64,000 nt of DNA from Cryobacterium soli (GCF_003611035.1 NZ_CP030033.1:3968001-4032000), one strand, 5' to 3'; positions 1 through 8,303 are shown, counted from the stretch's first letter. Translations and numbers: made by a program. The notes: generated by a model not told the origin, from the letters alone.

Positions 1-2
1 TC

Positions 3-590
3 CTCGCCAAGAGCTGGCGTATGCATCCGGCCGTGTGCGCGCCGGTGTCGCGACTCTCCTACGAGGGCAAACTGGAATCCCGGGCCGCCGACCGGCACCT
101 CGACGGCGTCCCGCCCGGCCTGCATCCGCTGCCCGTGCCGCACACCCTCAACTCCACCTCGTCGCCGGAGGAGGCCGACGCCGTGGTCGAACTCATCCGC
201 TCGCTGCTGGGTCGCGCCTGGACCGTCGGCGGGGTGAGCACCCCGCTCGGGCAGGGGGATCTCATCGTGGTGGCGCCCTACAACGCCCAGGTCGAGGTGA
301 TCCGCGAACGGCTCGCCCTTGCCGGATGCCACGACGTCAGCGTGGGCACGGTCGACAAGTTCCAGGGCCGCGAGGCCGCGGTGGCGATAGTGTCGCTCGC
401 CGCGTCCAGCGCCGAAGAGGTGCCGCGGGGGCTGGAGTTCCTGCTCCTGGCCAACCGGCTCAACGTGGCCATCTCGCGGGCCCAGTGGGCGGCGTACCTG
501 CTCTACTCGCCCGCGCTCACGGACGCCCTGCCGCACAACGCCGGCACGCTGGCGCAGCTGAGTGCCTTCATCGAGCTTGTCGAGGGCTGA
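3..590 (+). CDS. C-terminal part of a superfamily 1 DNA/RNA helicase (5' end outside window)
   Basis: The frame is open from the left edge and ends at TGA 588-590, so about 195 codons are visible. They carry the last helicase motifs of the Dna2/UPF1 branch of superfamily 1: SWRMHPAVC just inside the edge, GTVDKFQGREAAV near 343-381 (motif V) and NRLNVAISRAQ near 451-483 (motif VI, with the arginine that contacts ATP). In actinobacteria this ending is often the helicase half of a TM0106-type RecB-like nuclease fusion, but the nuclease half would lie upstream and cannot be seen. The helicase call is secure; the fusion is inference. The last codons contain a 16-base string that recurs in an intergenic region at 11.9 kb. 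Confidence 0.85.
   Translation, partial: LAKSWRMHPAVCAPVSRLSYEGKLESRAADRHLDGVPPGLHPLPVPHTLNSTSSPEEADAVVELIRSLLGRAWTVGGVSTPLGQGDLIVVAPYNAQVEVIRERLALAGCHDVSVGTVDKFQGREAAVAIVSLAASSAEEVPRGLEFLLLANRLNVAISRAQWAAYLLYSPALTDALPHNAGTLAQLSAFIELVEG
570..585. repeat. 16-base string shared with 11933-11948
   Basis: The bases ATCGAGCTTGTCGAGG occur here, inside the last codons of the helicase gene, and again exactly at 11933-11948 in an intergenic region. The core resembles the short TCGAGCTTGTCGAG elements scattered between genes in Microbacteriaceae (recollection, not a search). Confidence 0.5.
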
Positions 591-608
591 TATCCCCGCC
601 GGAGCACC

Positions 609-968
609 TCAGCGCCCCAGCTCCTGGGCGAAACGGGGCGGCAACACCACGTTGTCGCTCGCGCCGGCGAAGAATGGTGCGACCTCGGCGGGAGTGTAGC
701 CGGCGATGCCGCAGCCGATCTCGGTCACGAGAAACCTGAACTCCGGATGCTGCGCGGCGAAGTCCACGAATCCGGCCACCTCGGCCTGCAGAATGGCCAA
801 CCCGCTCATCGAGTTGATGGCGTAGGACTGTCCGTGCAGGCCGTGGCCCTGACCCCAGACCGCACCGAATCGTTCGTGCGCCATCGCGGCCGCCCCGGCG
901 GCGTGCATCCCCGCCGCGTTCGACCCGAAGACGAAGACCTCGCCGGGCGCCAGCTGGGTGATGCGCAC
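609..968 (-). CDS. A1S_2505-like small protein
   Basis: A 119-residue soluble protein with no signal peptide or membrane segment. The N-terminal stretch VFVFGSNAAGMHAAGAAAMA followed by FGAVWGQGHGLHGQSYAI is the signature of the A1S_2505 family, first named in a phage context but common in bacterial chromosomes. A conserved glycine-rich start and a later EIGCGIAGY segment suggest a nucleotide- or ADP-ribose-type binding fold, but no activity is established to my knowledge. The gene begins 2 bases after the MarR stop on the same strand, so the two are almost certainly co-transcribed. Nothing else phage-like is nearby. Confidence 0.7.
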   Translation of the reverse strand: MRITQLAPGEVFVFGSNAAGMHAAGAAAMAHERFGAVWGQGHGLHGQSYAINSMSGLAILQAEVAGFVDFAAQHPEFRFLVTEIGCGIAGYTPAEVAPFFAGASDNVVLPPRFAQELGR

Positions 969-970
969 GA

Positions 971-1477
971 TCAGGCTCCTTCGGGTGCCCCGGAGTTGAG
1001 GCGGTTGGTGGGGTCGAGCTTCTGCAGTAACTGGTTGGAGATGGCGTTGAGCTGGGCCACCTGTTCGTCGGTGAGCGGGTCGATGACGTTCTCGCGCACC
1101 GTGCGGATGTGCCCGGGTGCGGCCTCCTGCACGACGGCCCAGCCGTCAGCGGTGAGTGAGGCATTCGTGGCCCGGCGGTCGGTCGGGCAGGGGCTACGCT
1201 GCACCAGGCCGCGCTCTTCGAGGCGGCGCACCACGTGGGAGAGCCGGGGGAGGCTGGAGTTGGTCATCGACGAGAGCCCGGTCATCCTCAGTGTGCGGTT
1301 GGGCGCCTCGGAGAGCATGGCGAGCACGTAGTACTCGAAGTGGCTGAGGTCGGAGTCGCGCTGCAACTGGGAGTCCAGCAGGCCGGGGACGAGTTCCACT
1401 ACGGCCACAAAACGCATCCAGGCCTGCAATTGAGCCTGGTTGAGTCCCTGCACGGTGTCTGTCTCGTTCGTGTCCAT
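971..1477 (-). CDS. MarR-family transcriptional regulator
   Basis: 168 residues with a winged helix in the middle: GLSSMTNSSLPRLSHVVRRL as recognition region, then EERGLVQRSPCPTDRRATNA as wing, the usual MarR layout of a dimerisation helix, HTH, wing and C-terminal helices. It is divergent from the NADP-binding oxidoreductase at 1589, and the 111-base gap holds a perfect inverted repeat over that gene's promoter, so it most likely represses the divergent gene and perhaps itself. The effector is unknown. The next gene on its strand, the A1S_2505-like protein, follows after 2 bases. Confidence 0.92.
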   Translation of the reverse strand: MDTNETDTVQGLNQAQLQAWMRFVAVVELVPGLLDSQLQRDSDLSHFEYYVLAMLSEAPNRTLRMTGLSSMTNSSLPRLSHVVRRLEERGLVQRSPCPTDRRATNASLTADGWAVVQEAAPGHIRTVRENVIDPLTDEQVAQLNAISNQLLQKLDPTNRLNSGAPEGA

Positions 1478-1510
1478 GACTCCAGCTTAGCCAATGTCCG
1501 CACTGTTTGG

Positions 1511-1545
1511 TTGACGCGACAAGTAATCTGCGGTACATTACTTGT
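1511..1545 (+). promoter_or_regulatory. Sigma70-type promoter with overlapping MarR operator
   Basis: A -35 box TTGACG (1511-1516), a 17-base spacer and a -10 box TACATT (1534-1539) point toward the oxidoreductase at 1589. A perfect 9+9 inverted repeat, ACAAGTAAT (1519-1527) and ATTACTTGT (1537-1545) with a 9-base centre, covers the spacer, the -10 box and the expected start point. The arrangement is what a MarR dimer would use to block RNA polymerase; the regulator gene is adjacent and divergent. Confidence 0.8.
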
Positions 1546-1588
1546 ATCAACAACTAATGAATCGCCGGAAGGCGAGAAGGAGTACGTC

Positions 1589-2221
1589 ATGACGAGCGTC
1601 AGCATCATCGGAGCAGGCAACATGGGCACGGCCATCGCAGCGATCGCGGCCACGGGAGGCGCAACCGTGCAGCTTCTCGCTCAGGACGCCGAGAAGACCG
1701 CCGCAGCCGCGGCGACCGCCGGGTCCACCGTCGTGTCGGGCGTGGCGGGCGACACCCTCACCGGCGACATCGTCGTTCTCGCACTGCCCTACCCGGCCGT
1801 GGCCGGGGTGCTCGCCCAGTACGCGGGCCAGCTCGACGGCAAGATCGTCGTGGACATCACCAACCCGCTCGACTTCGCCACCTTCGACTCGCTCGTCGTG
1901 CCGGCCGACGGCTCGGCCGCCCAGGTGATCGCCGAGACCATTCCCGGCGCCCGCGTGCTCAAGGCGTTCAACACAACCTTCGCCGCGACCCTGGCCACCG
2001 GCTCCGTCGGCGGTGCCGTGCCCACCACGGTTCTGATCGCCGGCGACGACGCATCCGCCAAGGAAGCCCTGATCGGCGTGATCACCGCCGGTGGCGTGGC
2101 CGCGGTCGACGCCGGAGCCCTCAAGCGCGCCCGTGAGCTCGAGGCCCTCGGCTTCCTGCAACTCACCCTCGCCGCCGGAGGCGCCATCAACTGGACCGGC
2201 GGCTTCGCCCTGGTCAAGTAA
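1589..2221 (+). CDS. NADPH-dependent F420 reductase-like oxidoreductase
   Basis: 210 residues starting at an ATG with a good ribosome site (GAGAAGGAG just upstream). The N-terminus SVSIIGAGNMGTAIA is a GxGxxG dinucleotide-binding fold, followed by VVLALPYPAVAGVL, VVDITNPLDF and RVLKAFNT, the pattern of the F420_oxidored family (NADP-binding Rossmann enzymes related to NADPH:F420 oxidoreductase). Many actinobacterial members act on unknown substrates, so transfer of hydride between NADPH and F420 is possible but not shown. A longer in-frame extension upstream would read through the promoter and is rejected. It is probably repressed by the divergent MarR protein. Confidence 0.85.
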   Translation: MTSVSIIGAGNMGTAIAAIAATGGATVQLLAQDAEKTAAAAATAGSTVVSGVAGDTLTGDIVVLALPYPAVAGVLAQYAGQLDGKIVVDITNPLDFATFDSLVVPADGSAAQVIAETIPGARVLKAFNTTFAATLATGSVGGAVPTTVLIAGDDASAKEALIGVITAGGVAAVDAGALKRARELEALGFLQLTLAAGGAINWTGGFALVK

Positions 2222-2240
2222 CCCTCCGCACCTTCGCGAA

Positions 2241-2270
2241 CTCCTCGAGGGGGGATTAGGGCTCGAGGAG
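2241..2270. terminator. Convergent terminator hairpin
   Basis: CTCCTCGAG (2241-2249) and CTCGAGGAG (2262-2270) form a perfect 9-base stem with a 12-base loop between the convergent oxidoreductase and SNF2 genes. The right arm lies within the last codons of the SNF2 gene. There is no clear T-run on either side, which is common in high-GC actinobacteria. Confidence 0.55.
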
Positions 2271-5200
2271 GCCCCGGATGTCGTCGGCCGTGAGCGACTG
2301 CGCGAAGACGGCGTCGTCGTCGAGCACGGCCTGCACGAGCTTGGCCTTGCTGTCTTTGAGCGCCATCACCTTCTCCTCGATGGTGTCGGCGGCCACGAGC
2401 CGGTACACCATGACGCTCTTGGTCTGGCCGATCCGGTGGGTGCGGTCGATGGCCTGGGACTCGCTGGCCGGGTTCCACCAGGGGTCGAGCAGGAACACGT
2501 AGTCTGCCTCGGTGAGGTTGAGGCCGAACCCGCCGGCCTTGAGGCTGATCAGGAACACCGGGGCATCCCCGGTCTTGAACTCCTCGATGACGGCGGGTCG
2601 GTCCGTGGTGCCGCCGTCGAGATAGCTGTAGCGGATGCCGCGCTTCTCCAGCCGCGCCGCGGCCAGGGTCAGGTATGAGGTGAACTGGCTGAAGATGAGC
2701 GCCCGGTGGCCCTCGGCGACCACCTCGTCGAGTTGCTCGAACAGCGCGTCGAGCTTGCTCGATGGCACGTCGGCGTACTCGTCGTCGACCAGCGACGCAT
2801 CCAGGCTCAGCATGCGAAGCAGTGTGATCGACCTGAAGACGATGAACCGGTTGGCCTCCAGGTCCTCCATCAGCCCGAGCAGCTTCTGGCGTTCCCGCTG
2901 CAGGAAGGTGTCGTAGATTTCCCGGTGGCGCGGGTCGAGCTCCACCCGCAGCACCTGCTCCTGCTTGGCTGGCAGGTCGCGGGCGACGACATCCTTGGTG
3001 CGCCGCAGCATGAGCGGGCGGATGCGGCGCCGCAGCCGCTCGATCAGCTCGCCCTGGGAGCGCACCTTGCGCTCGGCCGGGCGCAGGTACTCCTCGGTGA
3101 ACCGGCGGGCCGAGGGGAACAGGCCAGGGGCGACGATGGAGAACAGCGCCCAGAGCTCGAGCAGGTTGTTCTCCATGGGTGTGCCCGTCACGGCCAGCTT
3201 GAACGGCACGTCGAGGTCGCGGGCAGCGCGGTGCAGCTGGGAGGTGCGGTTCTTCACGAACTGCGCCTCGTCGAGGATCAGCCCCGCCCAGCCGTGCGCC
3301 TGGTACGCCCGGGCATCGAGCCGGAACAGGGCGTACGAGGTGACGAGCACGTCCAGGCCCTCGGCTTGCTCGGCCAGGGGGAGCCCGCTGGTGGCCTGGG
3401 TGCTCGACACCGACCCGACCCGCAGGTTCGGGGTGAACCGGGCGGCCTCGGTGAGCCAGTTGGACACGACCGAGGTGGGCGCCACGATGAGGAACGGGCG
3501 CTGCGGCGCGGAGTGTGCGGTTACTGGGGCACCCGCCTCGGGGCCCACCGAATGCTGCACGGCATGACTGAGCAGCGCGAGGGCCTGCAGGGTCTTGCCG
3601 AGTCCCATGTCGTCGGCCAGGATGCCGCCGAGGCCGTGCTCCCAGAGGAACGCGAGCCACTCGAATCCGGCCACCTGGTAGGGGCGCAGGGTGGCGTTCA
3701 ACCCGGCGGGCAGGGGAATGGCGCCGGGTAGCGCCGCCGCACCCTCCGCATCCGTGTCGGCGCGCTCGAGGCTCAGTAGCCCGCCAACGGCGGCTCGCCA
3801 GGAGACGGCCTGTTCGGTCTCGTCGGCGAGATCCTCGAAGTCCGACCACAGACTGGCCTGGTGCCGGTTGATCCGGAGGCCCGTCTCCCACTCCTGCAGT
3901 GCCCTGGCCTCGTCGATGAGGTCGCGCAAGCGGTCGAACACGGGCTGGGTGAGCGAGAGGTAGCTGTTGTCGACCAGCAGCAGTTTCTTGCGGCCCGTGG
4001 CCAGGGCCCGGAAGATGGGGTCGAACGGGATGCTGCGGCCGTCGATCTTCACGAGCACGCCGAGGTCGAACCAGTCGCGTTTCTCGGTCTCCACAGTGGT
4101 CACTATCAGCTGCGGGGTGGCGGTGAGCTCGCGGTAGTCCGGCTTGGCGCCGACCAGGTCCACGCGCAGCCCGGCCACCTCGCCGAGTCGGGGGAGCGCT
4201 TTGTCGGTGTACTCCGCGGCGGGCAGGCCGGTCAGCGTCACGGTGGGGGCGTCCGGGTCGGCCGGCACCGGCAGGCCGGGAACGGCGTCGGCCACACGGC
4301 CCAGCAGTTCGGTCTCGGCTTCTTCGTCACGGTCGCCCTGCCACTGCCAGTCCAGCCGCACGGCCTGCTTGGGCTCGAAACTCACGGTGTGCACGAGCAC
4401 GGGCGGCGGCGGGGGCGGGAACTCGATGGAGGCATCCGTGCTCGTCACCGGCACGCCGCGGCGGAGCGTCGGGTAGTACTCGCGCAGGAACTCGTCGATC
4501 TCGCCCGCCGGCACGACCAGGTCCAAGGCCCCGGCGCTTCCCAGCAGGGTGCGCTGTTCTGCATTGAGCGGGGCCGCGCTGGGTGCCAGCACGATGGCCG
4601 GGTCGGTGCCGAGCGAGAACGCGTAGACGCCGTGGTCGCCGATGCTGCCCGCGTCGCCCAAGGGATACGCCCCGCCGTCGATGGTGAGCACGGGGGAGAG
4701 GGTCAGGGCCGCGGGGGTCAGCGCGGCGTCGAGGTGCACCGTCGCCGTAGTGCCCACGGTGACCTGGGCGTCTTTGTGGCTGCCGGCCAGAGCGATGCCC
4801 AGCCGCGCCGCCTCCGCGAGCAGGTGCCAGAGCAGCGGGCTCTCGAACTCGTCGAGGTAGAGCCACTCGGTGTCCTGGCCGTTGTAGACCGGCTTGTCGA
4901 CCCGGTGCAGCGGCACGAACTGGCAGAACCAGCGGTGCTGCTCCACGTTGAGGTTGAGCCGATTGAGCTGGTAGCCCACGTTGCTCCACGTGATGGTGGA
5001 CTTGACCCATTTGCCCGAGTCGCTGCGCAGCACCGGACGCACGCCGAGCCGGTAGGCGCCGGCCCGGCGGCGGGTGGCGGAGGCGCGCACTGCGGTGGCG
5101 CCGCGCCAGCGGTCGGCGCTGCGGGGAGTCTGTTCCCGCAGCTCAAAGAGCAGGCCCATGGTCGTGCGGGCGTCGGGGGAGTCAGCGACCGTGTCGGGCG

Positions 5201-5300
5201 TCGGCGCGTCCGCGGGCAGCCCGCCGCTGAGGGCCGCGACGGCCGCCTTCCAATCGGATGCGTCGGCCGCCCGGCGGGTGGGATCGAGAGGCGGCGGCAT
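2256..5300 (-). CDS. SNF2-family DEAD/DEAH-box helicase
   Basis: 1014 residues. The C-terminal half is a complete SNF2 ATPase: GGILADDMGLGKT near residue 556 (Walker A), LILDEAQFVKN near 677 (DEAQ variant of the DEAH box), and SESQAIDRTHRIGQTKSV near 955 (motif VI). Such proteins translocate on double-stranded DNA and remodel DNA-protein complexes, possibly stalled RNA polymerase as in RapA. The first 500 residues form the bacterial SNF2-associated region. Many actinobacterial relatives carry a SWIM zinc finger at the very N-terminus; I see no cysteine/histidine cluster in the first 100 residues here, and no matching frame upstream. Confidence 0.9.
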   Translation of the reverse strand: MPPPLDPTRRAADASDWKAAVAALSGGLPADAPTPDTVADSPDARTTMGLLFELREQTPRSADRWRGATAVRASATRRRAGAYRLGVRPVLRSDSGKWVKSTITWSNVGYQLNRLNLNVEQHRWFCQFVPLHRVDKPVYNGQDTEWLYLDEFESPLLWHLLAEAARLGIALAGSHKDAQVTVGTTATVHLDAALTPAALTLSPVLTIDGGAYPLGDAGSIGDHGVYAFSLGTDPAIVLAPSAAPLNAEQRTLLGSAGALDLVVPAGEIDEFLREYYPTLRRGVPVTSTDASIEFPPPPPPVLVHTVSFEPKQAVRLDWQWQGDRDEEAETELLGRVADAVPGLPVPADPDAPTVTLTGLPAAEYTDKALPRLGEVAGLRVDLVGAKPDYRELTATPQLIVTTVETEKRDWFDLGVLVKIDGRSIPFDPIFRALATGRKKLLLVDNSYLSLTQPVFDRLRDLIDEARALQEWETGLRINRHQASLWSDFEDLADETEQAVSWRAAVGGLLSLERADTDAEGAAALPGAIPLPAGLNATLRPYQVAGFEWLAFLWEHGLGGILADDMGLGKTLQALALLSHAVQHSVGPEAGAPVTAHSAPQRPFLIVAPTSVVSNWLTEAARFTPNLRVGSVSSTQATSGLPLAEQAEGLDVLVTSYALFRLDARAYQAHGWAGLILDEAQFVKNRTSQLHRAARDLDVPFKLAVTGTPMENNLLELWALFSIVAPGLFPSARRFTEEYLRPAERKVRSQGELIERLRRRIRPLMLRRTKDVVARDLPAKQEQVLRVELDPRHREIYDTFLQRERQKLLGLMEDLEANRFIVFRSITLLRMLSLDASLVDDEYADVPSSKLDALFEQLDEVVAEGHRALIFSQFTSYLTLAAARLEKRGIRYSYLDGGTTDRPAVIEEFKTGDAPVFLISLKAGGFGLNLTEADYVFLLDPWWNPASESQAIDRTHRIGQTKSVMVYRLVAADTIEEKVMALKDSKAKLVQAVLDDDAVFAQSLTADDIRGLLEP

Positions 5301-5379
5301 GGCTCCATGTTCTCACGCAGCCGCCGACATCCCGGGCGCTGCCCTGCCGGGCCCGGCCCGTCGGGGCCGTAACGTCCGC

Positions 5380-5835
5380 TCAGGCGAGGGGCAGGACGAT
5401 CCGGGTCTGCCAGGTGGCGGGATCCGGGTCGACATCGGGTCCGGTGAGGTATTCCTCCCACATGTCGGCTCCCGTCTTCAGGTCGTGCTCGCGCAGCCAG
5501 ACGGCGATCTCGTCGTAGGTGCGAGTCATCCCGTCGTAGGGTCCGGTGTAGATGCTCGTCACGGCCTCGCCGACCGGCAGCTCCGTGACCACGACGTTGC
5601 CGGTGCCGTGAGCGGCACCGGCCACCGGAAACCCGGCGGTCACATCGACGGTGTCGGTGGGCATGCCGTGATACAGCGCGAGCGGCGGGCCTGCCGGGGC
5701 GAGGCCCTGCTCGGCGAGCTCGGCGGCGGAGGTCTCGAAGGCTCGCATGAAATAGTCGGTGAGGTCGGCCATCTTGACCCTCTCGTGCAGCCCCAGCATG
5801 GTGCGCGGTTCAAGTTCGACGCGGTCGATCTGCAT
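5380..5835 (-). CDS. GyrI-like small-molecule-binding protein
   Basis: 151 residues resembling the GyrI-like/BmrR effector-binding fold: an opening QIDRVELEPRTMLGL, a middle PAGPPLALYHGMP and the late GPYDGMTRTYDEIAVWLREH with conserved acidic residue and aromatic positions. Stand-alone members bind hydrophobic cationic compounds, and some hydrolyse them; no DNA-binding domain is present, so it is not a regulator by itself. It lies 79 bases upstream of the SNF2 gene on the same strand and may share a transcript with it. Its substrate is unknown. Confidence 0.8.
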   Translation of the reverse strand: MQIDRVELEPRTMLGLHERVKMADLTDYFMRAFETSAAELAEQGLAPAGPPLALYHGMPTDTVDVTAGFPVAGAAHGTGNVVVTELPVGEAVTSIYTGPYDGMTRTYDEIAVWLREHDLKTGADMWEEYLTGPDVDPDPATWQTRIVLPLA

Positions 5836-5862
5836 GATCTGCTCCTCTGCTTGGCGCTCACT

Positions 5863-5889
5863 CTATTCCGCCCGGCCCGGGCGGGATAG
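5863..5889 (-). terminator. Terminator of the GGDEF-EAL gene
   Basis: CTATTCCGCCCG (5863-5874) pairs with CGGGCGGGATAG (5878-5889), a 12-base stem with one G-T pair and a 3-base loop. It starts 4 bases past the stop codon of the GGDEF-EAL gene, in the gap before the GyrI-like gene. Confidence 0.65.
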
Positions 5890-5893
5890 GAGG

Positions 5894-8188
5894 TCAGCGG
5901 CCGGCGGGAACGTCGATCGCGAGCACCGCGCGGTCATCGAGCCAGCGCTCCAGGTGGCTGGCGGAGACCGGGCGCGACACGAAGTAGCCCTGTGCCATGT
6001 CGCAGTCGAAGTGCGCCAACTGGTCGAGTACCTCCGCGCTCTCCACGCCCTCGGCCACGATGCGCATGCCGAGGCTGTGGCCCAGGTGGATGGAGGACGC
6101 CACTAGCGCGGAGGCCCGATCATCATCGAGCATCGGGATGACGAAGGACTGGTCGAGCTTGAGCTCGTCGATGGGCAGGTCGCGCAGATAGGCCAGCGAA
6201 CTGTAGCCGGTGCCGAAGTCGTCAACCGCGATGAGCACGCCCGCGCTGCGCAGCCGCATCAGGATGTTCCGCGCCCGGTCACGGTCCACCAACAGGAATT
6301 CCTCGGTCACCTCGAGCATGAGCGCTGAGCCGGGCAGTCCCCTGGCCGCGAGCATCCGGGTGACCACCCCGACGAGTTGGTAGTCGGCGAGGGAGCGGGA
6401 GGACAGGTTCACCGCCACGGTCAGCTCGCGTCCCTGTGCCTGCCAGATCGCGGCCTGGTCGAGCGCGAGCTCGAGGACCACCCGGGTGAGGGTGCGCATG
6501 AGGCCGCCGTTCTCGGCGACGTCGAGGAAATCGGCGGGATAGAGAAGGCCGCGGGTGGGGTGGTTCCAGCGCACGAGCGCCTCGACGCCGGGCACGGTGT
6601 CGCTGGCCAGGTCCACCTTGGGCTGGTAGTGCAGCACTAACTGGTCGTCGGTCAGGGCCATGCGCAGCTCGTGCAGTGTGCGCAGCCGGGCCCCGTCGTG
6701 GCTGTCGTCACCGGCGGAGTAGATGCGCTGGCCCATCCGCGCGGCCTTGGCCGAGTACATGGCCATGTCTGCCTTGCGCAGCAGTCCGCTGAGGTCGGAT
6801 CCGTGCTCGGGGGAGAGCGCGATGCCGATGCTCAGGCCGAGCTCAAGGCTGAGACCGTCGATCACGATGGGGCGGGCGGTGACCGCCCGCAGGCGGCGGG
6901 CCATCGCCGTGGCGCGCATCTGGTCTGCATGGTGCAGGTGCACGGCGAATTCGTCGCCGCCGAGCCGCGCGAGCAGGTCGCCGGCCTGCAGGGCTCCCGT
7001 GAGACGGGCGCTGATGCGTTCGATCAGGCGGTCGCCGGCTTCGTGGCCGAGGCTGTCGTTGACCTCCTTGAACCTGTCCAGGTCGAGCACCAGGAGGGCG
7101 CTGGGGCGTGCGTCGACGGCGCGGAGGCGGGTGGCGACATCCATGGCCAGAGCCCGGCGGTTGGGCAGGCCGGTGAGCTCGTCGGTGCGGGAAAGGGAGT
7201 GCAGGAGACGTTGCCGGGAGGCCAGCGGGACGGCGGCGAGGGCCAGTGCGCTGCCGGCCAGGCTCACGGCCAGGACGGAGACGTCGGTCTGGCTGGCGAC
7301 GAGGAGCACGGCCAGACCGGCGGCGGTGGCCACGAGCGGAGCCGCGATGGCGGTGGCGGCGTAGGCCGATCCATCGGATGCGGCGGTGACCGTTGTCCGG
7401 TCTGGGCGGGTGCGGGTGGTCACCAGCACCCAGATCGTGATGAGGGCGAAGCCGACGGCCCAGGCGCCGTTCAGAGCGGTGCCGATCAGAACGGGGTCGA
7501 ACTGCACTCGCCGGGCGTAGAACACATCGGCGGTGGCGAAGAGCAGCAGCCCGGCCACCAGGAGCAGACCCGACCTGCCCAGCACCCGCACCGGTGTGGC
7601 CGCGATGCCGGCCAGTGCGGCGATGAGCAGAAGGTCCAGAATCGGGAAGGCGATGCTGAGCAGGATGGGCGCCGAGAGCGGCCTGCCGCTCGCGGCATCC
7701 AGGGCTGGACTGAGCAGGACGGCCAGCACCGAGGCGGCCCCCAGGGCGCCCACGGCACTGGTCAGCAGCACCGGCCACGCCTGTTTCCGCAGCGACCGGT
7801 GCGCGAGTACCGCGACGACGCCCAGCATCAGGAGGTAGAAGCCTAGGTAGGCGCTGTCGGCGAGCGTCGGCAACACGTCACCGGCGGACGCCTCGGGGAG
7901 CAGACGGTAGGCGGTGTCGCCCGCGGCCAGTGCCGTCACCGCTGCGGCGGCGAGAACGACGTCTGGGCGCCTGGCTGTGCCGCGGTACACGGCCAGCCAG
8001 ACGAGGGTGACGGCTGCCCAGTCGCTGAGCAGCGCCATCCAGCCGTCGACGACGACGTTGAAACCGTCACCGTGCAGTGCCAGGCCGATGAGGTTGGCAA
8101 TGAGCACCAGGGCGATACCGTGCAGCACGACCAGGTCGATGCGCGACAGGGCGGGGCGCCGTCCGGCGGTCAGCAACGCGAGCTTCAC
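5894..8188 (-). CDS. Membrane-bound GGDEF-EAL protein (cyclic di-GMP synthesis/degradation)
   Basis: 764 residues, GTG start with GAGGGGAG upstream. About 320 N-terminal residues are hydrophobic with roughly nine membrane segments, a possible sensor of unknown ligand. DELTGLPNRRALAMDVA near 336 opens the GGDEF domain, whose active-site RLGGDEFAV near 408 is intact, so cyclic di-GMP synthesis is possible. The inhibitory RxxD site just upstream reads QAGD, so product inhibition is probably lost. The EAL domain keeps VEALVRW near 537, the Asn of NLSS, LEVTEE, DDFGTGYSSL, EGVES and QGY, so phosphodiesterase activity is also expected. Which activity dominates cannot be told. A palindrome and possible promoter lie upstream. 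Confidence 0.93.
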   Translation of the reverse strand: MKLALLTAGRRPALSRIDLVVLHGIALVLIANLIGLALHGDGFNVVVDGWMALLSDWAAVTLVWLAVYRGTARRPDVVLAAAAVTALAAGDTAYRLLPEASAGDVLPTLADSAYLGFYLLMLGVVAVLAHRSLRKQAWPVLLTSAVGALGAASVLAVLLSPALDAASGRPLSAPILLSIAFPILDLLLIAALAGIAATPVRVLGRSGLLLVAGLLLFATADVFYARRVQFDPVLIGTALNGAWAVGFALITIWVLVTTRTRPDRTTVTAASDGSAYAATAIAAPLVATAAGLAVLLVASQTDVSVLAVSLAGSALALAAVPLASRQRLLHSLSRTDELTGLPNRRALAMDVATRLRAVDARPSALLVLDLDRFKEVNDSLGHEAGDRLIERISARLTGALQAGDLLARLGGDEFAVHLHHADQMRATAMARRLRAVTARPIVIDGLSLELGLSIGIALSPEHGSDLSGLLRKADMAMYSAKAARMGQRIYSAGDDSHDGARLRTLHELRMALTDDQLVLHYQPKVDLASDTVPGVEALVRWNHPTRGLLYPADFLDVAENGGLMRTLTRVVLELALDQAAIWQAQGRELTVAVNLSSRSLADYQLVGVVTRMLAARGLPGSALMLEVTEEFLLVDRDRARNILMRLRSAGVLIAVDDFGTGYSSLAYLRDLPIDELKLDQSFVIPMLDDDRASALVASSIHLGHSLGMRIVAEGVESAEVLDQLAHFDCDMAQGYFVSRPVSASHLERWLDDRAVLAIDVPAGR

Positions 8189-8223
8189 ACCAACGCTCCC
8201 CTCGGCACAGTCTCCGTCGCGTC

Positions 8224-8279
8224 AGGTGAGCTGCTGGAAGCCCCCGCCAATCCAGCTGCGCTGGGCGATCAGCTCACCT
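8224..8279. repeat. Perfect 10-base inverted repeat in the leader of the GGDEF-EAL gene
   Basis: AGGTGAGCTG (8224-8233) and CAGCTCACCT (8270-8279) are exact reverse complements separated by 36 bases, which themselves contain a shorter CTGG/CCAG pairing. On the minus strand this sits about 35-90 bases upstream of the GGDEF-EAL start and 68-123 bases after the oligopeptidase stop. It could be an operator, an RNA leader hairpin or a terminator of the upstream gene. It lacks the conserved bases of known cyclic di-GMP riboswitches. Confidence 0.5.
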
Positions 8280-8303
8280 TACTGGCAAGCTGACCGCCCT
8301 CAA
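8276..8303 (-). promoter_or_regulatory. Possible promoter for the GGDEF-EAL gene
   Basis: Reading the minus strand, TTGAGG (8303-8298) and TAAGGT (8281-8276) are separated by 16 bases, an acceptable sigma70-type pair. The -10 box overlaps the right arm of the 10-base palindrome at 8270-8279, which would then act as an operator rather than an RNA stem. Confidence 0.35.

Noticed and set aside
609..968. Prophage remnant
   Set aside because: A1S_2505-like proteins occur outside phages, and no integrase, capsid, terminase or attachment site is nearby.
2706..3731. Long open frame opposite the SNF2 gene
   Set aside because: High GC content opens frames on the reverse strand; the translation is low-complexity and the opposite strand carries clear helicase motifs.
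8224..8279. Cyclic di-GMP riboswitch ahead of the GGDEF-EAL gene
   Set aside because: The conserved GEMM core bases are missing; only a plain palindrome is visible.
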